From contig NZ_KI911784.1 of the NCBI RefSeq assembly GCF_000516515.1, positions 868,001-932,000 on the forward strand: DNA of 64,000 bases, written 5' to 3'. The DNA is from Chloroflexus sp. Y-396-1. GTDB taxonomy: Bacteria; Chloroflexota; Chloroflexia; Chloroflexales; Chloroflexaceae. How positions within the stretch are numbered: the stretch's first letter is position 1; each line of letters starts with the position of its first letter. The notes under the pieces are model-generated. The model made no database searches. It saw only the letters and a list, made by a program, of their open reading frames with translations, and was not told the origin of the DNA. The translations under genes and the position numbers were made by a program. Of this stretch, positions 45,336 through 52,732 are shown in pieces.

Positions 45336-46601
45336 TTAACGTTCGTGGAATACAGCGATGGCAGCCAACAATTGCACATCACCGACGTTCGCCAGTTCGG
45401 CTGCACTCAGACTACGAACTTCAGATGGCGATATAACAGGCGCTTCGAGGGGTTGCACGACGACGCGGTCCGGCGTAATGCCCTTCCCCCGAATCTGACG
45501 ACCAGTTGGGGTACGCCACTCTTGCGTACCAAGCAAGAGTTGAGCGCCGTTCGCAAGGCGGAAGGGCGTTAGAACGGTACCGGTACCGACCGTCGTCTCA
45601 CCAACCAACACCGCCCGACCTGCATCCTGCAACGCTCCGGCCAGAATTTCGGCTGCACTAGCCGAACCACCATTGATCAACACGACCAGCGGCATATCCT
45701 GGGCGATCCCGGCAGTCCGAGTCGTATTGACGCGCTGACTGCCGTCCCGACTCCGTTCGATCAGCACCGGTGTCTCCGCCGGTAAGAATTCACCGGCAAC
45801 CTTCAGTAAAACACTGAGTAAACCACCAGGGTTATTCCGCAGGTCAAGGATCAGCCGCTCTGCCCCTGCTGCTCTCGCCTCAGAGAGGGCGGTGCGCAAG
45901 CCATCAACAGCCTGTTCATCGAACGACGTGATCCGAATCAATGCAATCTGATCAGGCAATGATGCCCAACTGACACTCGGCACCGTAATTTTGGCGCGGG
46001 TAATGGTAAAGCGTAATAACCCGGTATCACGCCGACTCACCTCAAGAGTAACCGATGTCCCGGCCGGGCCACGCACACGCGCAACCAGATCGTCAATCGA
46101 CCAACCTTCGACCGAAGACCCATCGACAGCTATAATGTGGTCACCTGCTTGCAGGCCAGACAACGCTGCCGGGGAACCCTCAATCAGCGCTAGCACCAGG
46201 AGGGCGCCATTTCGTTCGCCGACGTAGATACCAATGCCCTCAAAGGCACCATTCAGCGACTCTTGCCAGATTTTGGCCTCGGTCGTGCTCAAAAAGCGGG
46301 TGTGACCTTCATCGCCGAGCGTAGCTAACATGCCATCAACCGCGCCTTCGATCATCCGATTTGGATCGGCTGCGGTAGGATCGACGTAACGCTCACGGGC
46401 TAATCGCCACACTTCCCAAAAGACGGCAAATTGGTCACAAATCTCGGTTGTTTCAGGACAGGCAACGGTCGTTTTTGGATTGCTTAACCAGACTCCCAAC
46501 CAGACACCGCTGCTGATTCCGCCGATCAAGGTCACAAGGAAGAGGGGCACGGTAAGCCAGATGGGAATACGAATTTGTAGCACACGAATCACGCCATACA
46601 T
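45336..46601 (-). CDS. S41-family (C-terminal processing) peptidase homologue
   Basis: 421 residues. An N-terminal membrane span (residues 12-36, IWLTVPLFLVTLIGGISSGV) exports or anchors it. A PDZ domain follows (GAFEGIGIYVGERNGALLVL, GLQAGDHIIAVDG), then the S41 core with IALIRITSFDE, LILDLRNNPGGLL and the catalytic-serine block NGGSASAAEILAGALQDAG. The lysine expected 25 residues later (FGKG in Tsp/CtpA) is replaced: the sequence reads VGETTVGTGTVLTPF. The dyad is therefore incomplete by this alignment. The ATG at 46601 follows the M42 stop by seven bases. Operon with the M42 peptidase and the CCA-adding enzyme. Confidence 0.88.
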   Translation of the reverse strand: MYGVIRVLQIRIPIWLTVPLFLVTLIGGISSGVWLGVWLSNPKTTVACPETTEICDQFAVFWEVWRLARERYVDPTAADPNRMIEGAVDGMLATLGDEGHTRFLSTTEAKIWQESLNGAFEGIGIYVGERNGALLVLALIEGSPAALSGLQAGDHIIAVDGSSVEGWSIDDLVARVRGPAGTSVTLEVSRRDTGLLRFTITRAKITVPSVSWASLPDQIALIRITSFDEQAVDGLRTALSEARAAGAERLILDLRNNPGGLLSVLLKVAGEFLPAETPVLIERSRDGSQRVNTTRTAGIAQDMPLVVLINGGSASAAEILAGALQDAGRAVLVGETTVGTGTVLTPFRLANGAQLLLGTQEWRTPTGRQIRGKGITPDRVVVQPLEAPVISPSEVRSLSAAELANVGDVQLLAAIAVFHER

Positions 46602-46608
46602 AGCCTTC

Positions 46609-47685
46609 TTATGCCTCTTTCTGCAAGCGTCGCACTGTCTCGCCATCGAGACGCCGAATCAGCGCCAACAACAGTTGTACTGTCTGCTCAACATCACGGC
46701 GATGGGCAATTGCCGAGGTCGAGTGGATATAACGTACCGGTGGTCCAATAACCACGGTTGGTACCCCACTCCCGAAAATATGCATCCGTCCACCATCAGT
46801 ACCACCCCCCGGCATCAGATCAAATTGCAGCGGAATACCCGCTTCGGTGGCAACATCAATAACCAAGTGGCGGAGGGCAGTATGAGCAATCAGTGATCCA
46901 TCAATGAGTAAGATTGCCGGCCCCTGGCCGAGTCGGCTCATTGCATCATCGGCGCTAACACCAGGCATATCGCCAGCAATCGCCGTATCGATAGCAAAGC
47001 CAATATCAGGTTTGACCAGATGGGTTGTAGTAGCAGCACCCCGTAGGCCAACCTCTTCCTGAACATTACCGATCCCGTAAACAATGTTGGGGTGGCGCTC
47101 ATTGACCATGCGGCGAATGGTTTCAACCACAATAGCGCAGCCAACGCGATTGTCTAATGCTTTTGCCATAAAGAGATCGGGATTGCGCATCGGCAGGAAT
47201 GGACCAACCGGTACAACTGAATCGCCGGGTCGTACTCCCCAAGCCAGAGCTTCGTCACGGGAAGAGGCGCCAATATCGATATACATTGACTTTTTATCAA
47301 CGAGACGATTCCGTTCATCGTTGCTCAAGATATGCGGAGGTTTTGCCCCAATCACGCCGATAATCGATCCCTGCCGGGTCACAACTTCAACTCGTGTACC
47401 CAACAACACGTGATCCCACCAGCCACCAAGCGGCTGAAACTTGAGAAAGCCATCGTCGGTGATACGGGTCACGAGCAGCCCGATTTCATCAAGATGCGCT
47501 GCCAGCGCAATCCGTGGCCCATCGGGTGCACCAACTCGACGGGCAATAATACTACCCAGGTTGTCACTTTCGATCTCGCTCACCGACTCAAGATAGTGAC
47601 GCATAATGGTGCGAACCGGTCCTTCATAACCAGATGCACCAGGAGCCTCGGTGAGTTCTTTCAGGAGTTGCATCATTGCATCCAC
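46609..47685 (-). CDS. M42-family metallo-aminopeptidase
   Basis: Cytoplasmic dinuclear zinc or cobalt aminopeptidase of the FrvX/TET type, 358 residues, usually a dodecamer. LTEAPGASGYEGPVR is the family N-terminus. Metal and catalytic residues are visible in IALAAHLDEIGLLVTRI (His, Asp), FMAKALDNRVGCAIVVE (Asp), GIGNVQEEVGLRGAATTTHL (Glu pair), FAIDTAIAGDMPG (Asp) and RYIHSTSAIAHRRDVEQ (His). The GTG at 47685 has AGGAAA upstream; the ATG at 47676 is an alternative. Lies 24 bases after the CCA-adding enzyme gene and 7 before the S41 gene. Confidence 0.94.
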   Translation of the reverse strand: MDAMMQLLKELTEAPGASGYEGPVRTIMRHYLESVSEIESDNLGSIIARRVGAPDGPRIALAAHLDEIGLLVTRITDDGFLKFQPLGGWWDHVLLGTRVEVVTRQGSIIGVIGAKPPHILSNDERNRLVDKKSMYIDIGASSRDEALAWGVRPGDSVVPVGPFLPMRNPDLFMAKALDNRVGCAIVVETIRRMVNERHPNIVYGIGNVQEEVGLRGAATTTHLVKPDIGFAIDTAIAGDMPGVSADDAMSRLGQGPAILLIDGSLIAHTALRHLVIDVATEAGIPLQFDLMPGGGTDGGRMHIFGSGVPTVVIGPPVRYIHSTSAIAHRRDVEQTVQLLLALIRRLDGETVRRLQKEA

Positions 47686-47709
47686 AGATTTTTTTCCTCG
47701 CTCAACTAT

Positions 47710-48972
47710 TCAGGAATCGACTAATTGTTGGCGTACCCACTGTTCAGCCATTGCGCGATCAGTGATCAGACCATCGAGCGTCGCTGCCCGCAGGCGCCGT
47801 AACAGTTGTCCTAATTGCGGCCCTGGTGGTACCCCCAACCGGCGCAAGTCATCACCGTTGAGCGGTGGGCGTAACAGCCGCCATTCGTGCAGATAGCGGG
47901 CGATGTACTGCTGAATTGGTTCGTCTGTGGCGTAGTGTAACACAGCAATCGCGGCTACGCTATAAGGCTGTAACAGCGTATCAAGACAACTTGGGCTGGA
48001 TGCTGCGGCAATGGTCGGTAGCTGGGTGCGCAGCGCAATCAGGTCTTTGATCATCCGGTGCACGAGAGCAGGCAGATGATAACGACGTAGAAACATCATT
48101 AGCCCGGCATCGCTGACATCGTAGAGCAACAGCCCAGCGATAACCAGATTCGCCGGCGCGACGGTTGCCACATGCGCCGGATCGCGCCGATAGCGGGCTA
48201 ATCGCTCGGTCATGGTCGGTGTCCAGTGTAAACCGGGTACAATCTGGTACGTGCCCCCCCACCGGTCGGCCAGTGCCACAACCGCTGCCGGATCGGATTC
48301 ACTCAATGTCAAGCAGAGTTCAGTCTGGACCCGTTCAGGGGTGAGTAGCGCCAGGTAATGAGCTGCAATCGCTTGCTGAATCTGCGCCATTGTTGCCGTA
48401 TCAGGGGTAAGATCGAGCCGAGCAGCCAGACGTAGACCACGTAACAGGCGGGTGGGATCGTCGCGCAAACTCTGCTCGTGCAAAAGCCGTAAGCGGCGAG
48501 CTGCCAGATCGGTAGCCCCCCCCAGCGGATCGAAGAGTGGCATCGGCAACAAGTCGTTGCCCTGCGCGACCAGTTGAATCGCCATCGCATTGATGCTGAA
48601 GTCGCGGCGGGAAAGATCAAGGGCTAACGGCGCCGGTTGCACTTCGGGCAAAACAGCCGGTTGTGGATAGCGTTCGGTTCGCGTTTGTGCCAGATCGATC
48701 AGCCAATTGCCAACGGTTATTGAAGCTGTACCAAATGATGGATGCTGCGCCACGATGTCGCCACCCCAGACATTTGCGAGAAGGGGGACGATCCGATGAA
48801 CGTCGCCTTCAACGGCCAGATCAATATCACGCCCAATGGGTATACCGAGCCACAGATCACGCACGACACCGCCAACCAGCCATAACGTTGCCTGAACCGA
48901 CGATGCCAGATCAGCGGCACGCGCAAGCAGATGCCGCAGTGCTGGTTCAAGTCTGGTGATAAGATCGTCCAT
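47710..48972 (-). CDS. CCA-adding tRNA nucleotidyltransferase / poly(A) polymerase family
   Basis: Class II nucleotidyltransferase that adds or repairs the 3' CCA of tRNA. 420 residues. The catalytic head has LWLVGGVVRDLWLGIPIGRD followed by IDLAVEGD, giving the DxD pair. The next motifs are DLSRRDFSINAMAIQL and LFDPLGGATDLAARRLRLLH, and the RNA-side motif is DDPTRLLRGLRLAARLDL. The C-terminal helical part ends with a region LRRLGVPPGPQLGQLLRRLR. It is divergent from tRNA-Val, 46 bases away. All four tRNAs in this window already encode CCA, so here the enzyme would mainly repair ends. Confidence 0.93.
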   Translation of the reverse strand: MDDLITRLEPALRHLLARAADLASSVQATLWLVGGVVRDLWLGIPIGRDIDLAVEGDVHRIVPLLANVWGGDIVAQHPSFGTASITVGNWLIDLAQTRTERYPQPAVLPEVQPAPLALDLSRRDFSINAMAIQLVAQGNDLLPMPLFDPLGGATDLAARRLRLLHEQSLRDDPTRLLRGLRLAARLDLTPDTATMAQIQQAIAAHYLALLTPERVQTELCLTLSESDPAAVVALADRWGGTYQIVPGLHWTPTMTERLARYRRDPAHVATVAPANLVIAGLLLYDVSDAGLMMFLRRYHLPALVHRMIKDLIALRTQLPTIAAASSPSCLDTLLQPYSVAAIAVLHYATDEPIQQYIARYLHEWRLLRPPLNGDDLRRLGVPPGPQLGQLLRRLRAATLDGLITDRAMAEQWVRQQLVDS

Positions 48973-49018
48973 GTGCGCTTGACAGAGCAGGCATTCAATG
49001 ATAGGATAGAGTTCGCAT

Positions 49019-49095
49019 GGGCGATTAGCTCAGTTGGTTAGAGCGCCACGTTGACATCGTGGAGGTCAGTGGTTCGAATCCACTATCGCCCACCA
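49019..49095 (+). tRNA. tRNA-Val (GAC)
   Basis: Acceptor GGGCGAT pairs with ATCGCCC, discriminator A and encoded CCA. Anticodon stem CCACG/CGTGG with loop TTGACAT (GAC). D-arm GCTC...GAGC, T-arm CAGTG-GTTCGAAT-CACTA-type. Located between the divergent CCA-adding enzyme gene and the lamin-tail protein gene. Confidence 0.95.
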
Positions 49096-49115
49096 CATCT
49101 ATTGTAACACGCCTC

Positions 49116-50177
49116 ATGAAATATCCTCGTTACCGTTTTATCGTGAGTTTCTTCATCGCTCTCGTCCTGGCTGGCTTTTCCGCTGTTGTCACACGACAGA
49201 CGTATGCCCAGCCGGACGTACTTGCGTGTCCGCGGAATCAGACGATTACCCTCCGTGGTGATCAGGCACCACCGTTTCAGGGCCTGATCGTACTCTTCGC
49301 CGATCTGCCGGTTGGTGGTGGGGTCAGTGATGCTGCCGGGCGCTGGCAAATACCTCTGCATGTGAACGAACCTCCTGGTATCTATCCGGTTGAGGTGCGA
49401 CTACGGGATACTCAACAGTTGCTTGCCAGCATGGTATGCTACGTTGATGTTCCATTGCCAGCTACTGTTGTTCCATCACCAACGGAAATACCTTCACCGA
49501 CGCTAACGAAAACACTTTCACCTTCACCAACGCCAACGTCAGTTCCGCGCCCCACAACTGCACTGCCAACGGTACCACAAGCAACCCGCACAACGACACC
49601 GCCAGGTCAAGTCACGGCAACACCCCAGCTTACCATCACCACGACACCCCAGCTTACCATCACCACGACACCCCAGCTTACCATCACCGCGACACCCCAG
49701 CTTACCATCACCACGACACCCCAGCCTACCATCACCGCGACACCAACCGTTCAAACGACAAGAACGCCCCAAAGTACCTTTACTCCTACACCAACCTCTG
49801 GCGGCGTACCAGGCGTTACACCGACCCCAGTACCGGCCGGCATTTCGGTAACGCTCGAAATTGTTGCTTACGACCCAGATACATCAACTTCGCTTAACGA
49901 TGAATACGTGACATTGGTAAGTAATGAGGAGAACGACCTCGCAATTGGCGGCTGGCGGATTATCAACATTTCACGTCCTGAACGGCCTACATTTGTTTTT
50001 CCGAACTTTGTGCTGGCGCCTGAAACTGAGATTTACCTGTATACAGGTAGCGGTACAAATAATTTAGGCGTAGGAGATTTCTATTGGGGGCTTTCGGCAC
50101 CGGTCTGGCGGCAAGGAGATACGGCGCAATTGTTCGATGCGCAAGGGCGGCTGGTGAGTTCTTATCAGGTACCCTGA
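49116..50177 (+). CDS. Exported protein with Thr/Pro repeat stalk and lamin-tail domain
   Basis: 353 residues. A signal peptide ends near residue 32 (FFIALVLAGFSAVVTRQTYA). An Ig-like domain follows (NQTITLRGDQAPPFQGLIVL). A Pro/Thr/Ser stalk of about 110 residues contains five copies of TPQLTITT-type octapeptides. The C-terminal lamin-tail domain (residues 245-353) shows LEIVAYDPDTSTSLNDEYVT, DLAIGGWRIINISRP, and DTAQLFDAQGRLVSSYQ. LTD domains are extracellular adhesion or nuclease-partner modules. The ATG at 49116 is used because an earlier in-frame start would fall inside tRNA-Val. The stalk would be a natural site for O-glycosylation; that is inference. Confidence 0.87.
   Translation: MKYPRYRFIVSFFIALVLAGFSAVVTRQTYAQPDVLACPRNQTITLRGDQAPPFQGLIVLFADLPVGGGVSDAAGRWQIPLHVNEPPGIYPVEVRLRDTQQLLASMVCYVDVPLPATVVPSPTEIPSPTLTKTLSPSPTPTSVPRPTTALPTVPQATRTTTPPGQVTATPQLTITTTPQLTITTTPQLTITATPQLTITTTPQPTITATPTVQTTRTPQSTFTPTPTSGGVPGVTPTPVPAGISVTLEIVAYDPDTSTSLNDEYVTLVSNEENDLAIGGWRIINISRPERPTFVFPNFVLAPETEIYLYTGSGTNNLGVGDFYWGLSAPVWRQGDTAQLFDAQGRLVSSYQVP
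49620..49739 (+). repeat. 24-bp tandem repeat inside the lamin-tail gene
   Basis: Five in-frame units (starts 49620, 49644, 49668, 49692, 49716) encoding TPQLTITT and close variants. Near-identity at DNA level indicates recent slippage, and the unit keeps the frame, so copy number can vary without breaking the gene. Confidence 0.93.
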
Positions 50178-50307
50178 CGCCAGGTGATCGAGGCAGCACA
50201 TCAATGATTCGGCAGAGCATTGCTATACCTGCTGCCCTGCCATCAACCTGGTCGCCTGCATACCCATGGATGTCCAGGCGAGCCAGGTCGCGTATCCAAA
50301 CCTGGCA

Positions 50308-51480
50308 TCAACCGGCAATGACTTCGAGCATTATTAACACAAAATTGTACACACCATGCACGATAGCAGCGGTGGTTGTGTTGGTATATTTTCTCACCAG
50401 ACCACAAATCATACCTACGGCAAAAACTACTAAAAGCCCGTCCCAGTGATATTGGAAGGCATGCAGGCTGACGAAGAAAAGATTTGAGAGCAAGATACCC
50501 AGGCGAGGTTGGAGAACCCCGCGCACTGCCAGCTCTTCACCTAATCCGGCAGTAACACCAATCACCAGCGCCCCAATTGGACTGATCGCAAAGGCCATCA
50601 ATTCACTAAACGCCTCATGATCGGTGGTGGGCCAACCGAATGTCTGCCAGATTGAATCCATCAATGGCAAAATGAGCGTTATCAAACCGGCCAGCCCTAG
50701 TCCAATACCGAGTCCGCTGAGAACCTGATTGAAGGTCGGACGTACCAGACCTAACCGTAGCATGGTCGCTGACAGATTGCGCCGAATACCAAAGCCAACT
50801 GCGAGAAACGCAGCCGGAATTGTCCAGATTAGGCCGTAAATCTGGCTACGCAACTGCGCATCGGAGCTGAGATCACCGGCATTCAATTCTTCGCTGCCAA
50901 TTATTCGCACAAGGGTCAATAGTGGTGGCTGCCCGGTCACCAACAGCGGCATGATCATAAGCAACGTGATGGTGACAATCGCTGCCAGGGCCACGCTATG
51001 CACGAATGACGTTGGATCGAGCGACAGAAATTGTGCTAACCATCGACGTATCGGCGGAAGCAGCGTTAACAGACCGATCCCAATGCTGCCGAAGATGCCG
51101 AGAATGAGGGCAAACATTGTGAGAAAGGCCCCTGGTTGAAAGGTCGGCGGATTGTTCGGATCAAATCCGCCCGGTGGTATTTCAACGATATTTACCACAC
51201 CCAAACTAAACGCATACGCGGCAGACAAACCGATGAGGATGGTGAGCCACACACCGGTAGCAATCCAGGCCCAATTGAAAGATGTACCGGCAAAGTAGGC
51301 CAGAATTGCCAGACCAACAAAGGGTAAGGCACTGAGACTGGCCGAGGTGAAATTCCCGATCTCGCCACCAATAGCAGTACCAATACTCAGCAGAAGGATG
51401 TAGAGGCCAACCCCGGCAAGCCAGATACCTGGTTGCCGCATAGGGGCAGGTTCAGGGGTAATAACGAGTGGTTCTGACAT
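50308..51480 (-). CDS. CPBP-family intramembrane metalloprotease
   Basis: 390 residues with about ten membrane spans. The CAAX-protease/bacteriocin-processing (ABI) core is at the C-terminus: GVTAGLGEELAVRGVLQPRL gives the EE...R motif, SNLFFVSLHAFQYHW the F...H motif and TAAIVHGVYNFVLIML the last His/Asn. All three are intact, so proteolysis is plausible. Substrate unknown; relatives process prenylated or peptide substrates. ATG at 51480 with GAGGAAA upstream. Convergent with the lamin-tail gene. Confidence 0.9.
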   Translation of the reverse strand: MSEPLVITPEPAPMRQPGIWLAGVGLYILLLSIGTAIGGEIGNFTSASLSALPFVGLAILAYFAGTSFNWAWIATGVWLTILIGLSAAYAFSLGVVNIVEIPPGGFDPNNPPTFQPGAFLTMFALILGIFGSIGIGLLTLLPPIRRWLAQFLSLDPTSFVHSVALAAIVTITLLMIMPLLVTGQPPLLTLVRIIGSEELNAGDLSSDAQLRSQIYGLIWTIPAAFLAVGFGIRRNLSATMLRLGLVRPTFNQVLSGLGIGLGLAGLITLILPLMDSIWQTFGWPTTDHEAFSELMAFAISPIGALVIGVTAGLGEELAVRGVLQPRLGILLSNLFFVSLHAFQYHWDGLLVVFAVGMICGLVRKYTNTTTAAIVHGVYNFVLIMLEVIAG

Positions 51481-51866
51481 TGTCGCTTTTCCTCTTGTTT
51501 CGTAGCAATCGTGGTAAACCGGTCATGAGCATAAACGCACCGCGAATATCGAGCCATCGCGTACCTTGCGGCCATCATCTTCCCCTCTTCTCTTGGGGAA
51601 GGCAATCTCCGCACAGAAGATGTTCATTCTACGCACTCCGCATACATTGTATACCACACTCCAGTCATTGGCGTGGTCTGAATAGTGTATCTGAACCAGG
51701 GAAGCGAGAACAGAAAGAGAGGCACAGAGAATCGATAGGGACGGGTTGAGAACCCGCCCCACAATAACGGTTCATCAGCCGTTCGTCACGTTGCTATGTC
51801 GAAACCGGTCGTTCCCAGCACGCGATGACGTTCCGGCGCAGGATCATTATCGTCGCACCGACACTG
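51481..51866. other. Intergenic region between CPBP and beta-phosphoglucomutase genes
   Basis: 386 bases without a gene. Contains a palindrome CGGGTT-GAG-AACCCG at 51742-51756 followed by CCCC, similar to the palindrome at 11245-11265, and likely CPBP promoter sequences. Confidence 0.5.
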
Positions 51867-52517
51867 CTACTGTTCTAACCGACGGCAAATGTCCTGCAAG
51901 CGTATTCCAGACAGATTCGGGAGAACCAGGTGTGCCCGGCCAACCCGTTCTTGCGGGCCAATCCCAACCACATAAAATCCCCCAGCTAATGCAGCTTCAA
52001 CACCGGCAGTCGCATCTTCTACGACAACACATGCACTTGGGAGGAGATTGAGCAGTTGCGCAGCGTATAAAAAGAGATCAGGCGCTGGTTTCTGGCGCGT
52101 GACACTGTAACCGTCGGCAATGGCATCAAATAGGTAGGTAATCCCTAACCGTTCGAGCACCTCGCGGGCATTTTTGCTTGCCGAGCCGAGTGCAATTTTT
52201 AGTCCGGCAGCGCGAATCTCGTGCAGCAATTCACGGGCGCCCGGCAAGAGGTCACACGGTGATATTTCGCGGATAAATTCAAGGTAGTAGCCGTTTTTCC
52301 GCTCCATTAGCTCAGTAAGCACATCCTCAGGATAGGACCTACCTTTGAGCATCAGTAGAAGCGACTCACGGCGCGGAATACCGCGTAATGCTTCGTTCTC
52401 TTCGCGTGTAAACGGAATTCCTAACTCGTCGGCCAGCCGTTTCCAGGCTCGATAGTGATATTCAGCGGTATCGGTGATAACACCGTCGAGATCAAAAATG
52501 AAACCCTGAATTGGCAT
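51867..52517 (-). CDS. pgmB: Beta-phosphoglucomutase (HAD superfamily)
   Basis: Converts beta-D-glucose-1-phosphate to glucose-6-phosphate. 216 residues. HAD motif I FIFDLDGVITDTAEYHYRAW with the nucleophile Asp and DTA; the cap has IPFTREENEALRGIPRRESL, matching the RG(I/V)xRxxSL signature of this enzyme. Motif II/III is KIALGSASKNAREVLERLGI, and motif IV CVVVEDATAGVEAALAGGFY. The ATG at 52517 is chosen over 52544 to match the family start. It follows the GH65 phosphorylase in the same operon, the classic pairing that consumes the beta-glucose-1-phosphate made by that enzyme. Confidence 0.93.
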   Translation of the reverse strand: MPIQGFIFDLDGVITDTAEYHYRAWKRLADELGIPFTREENEALRGIPRRESLLLMLKGRSYPEDVLTELMERKNGYYLEFIREISPCDLLPGARELLHEIRAAGLKIALGSASKNAREVLERLGITYLFDAIADGYSVTRQKPAPDLFLYAAQLLNLLPSACVVVEDATAGVEAALAGGFYVVGIGPQERVGRAHLVLPNLSGIRLQDICRRLEQ

Positions 52518-52732
52518 ACTCTGGTTCCTGTTATTATTGTGCAACCGACCGTTGGCGCAGTATCGGTACGTTATCGCTTCCAGGCACCCTGCACGCGCAG
52601 AGAGCAGGGGATAGACTCAGTGCGATACCAGGTCAGCACGAACGTTCTGTGTACTTCTAAACCTTGAATGTGCTGCATTGTGTTTTGGGCAAGGGAGCGG
52701 ATGCAACGATTTCGGTTGCACCCGCTCGTTGG

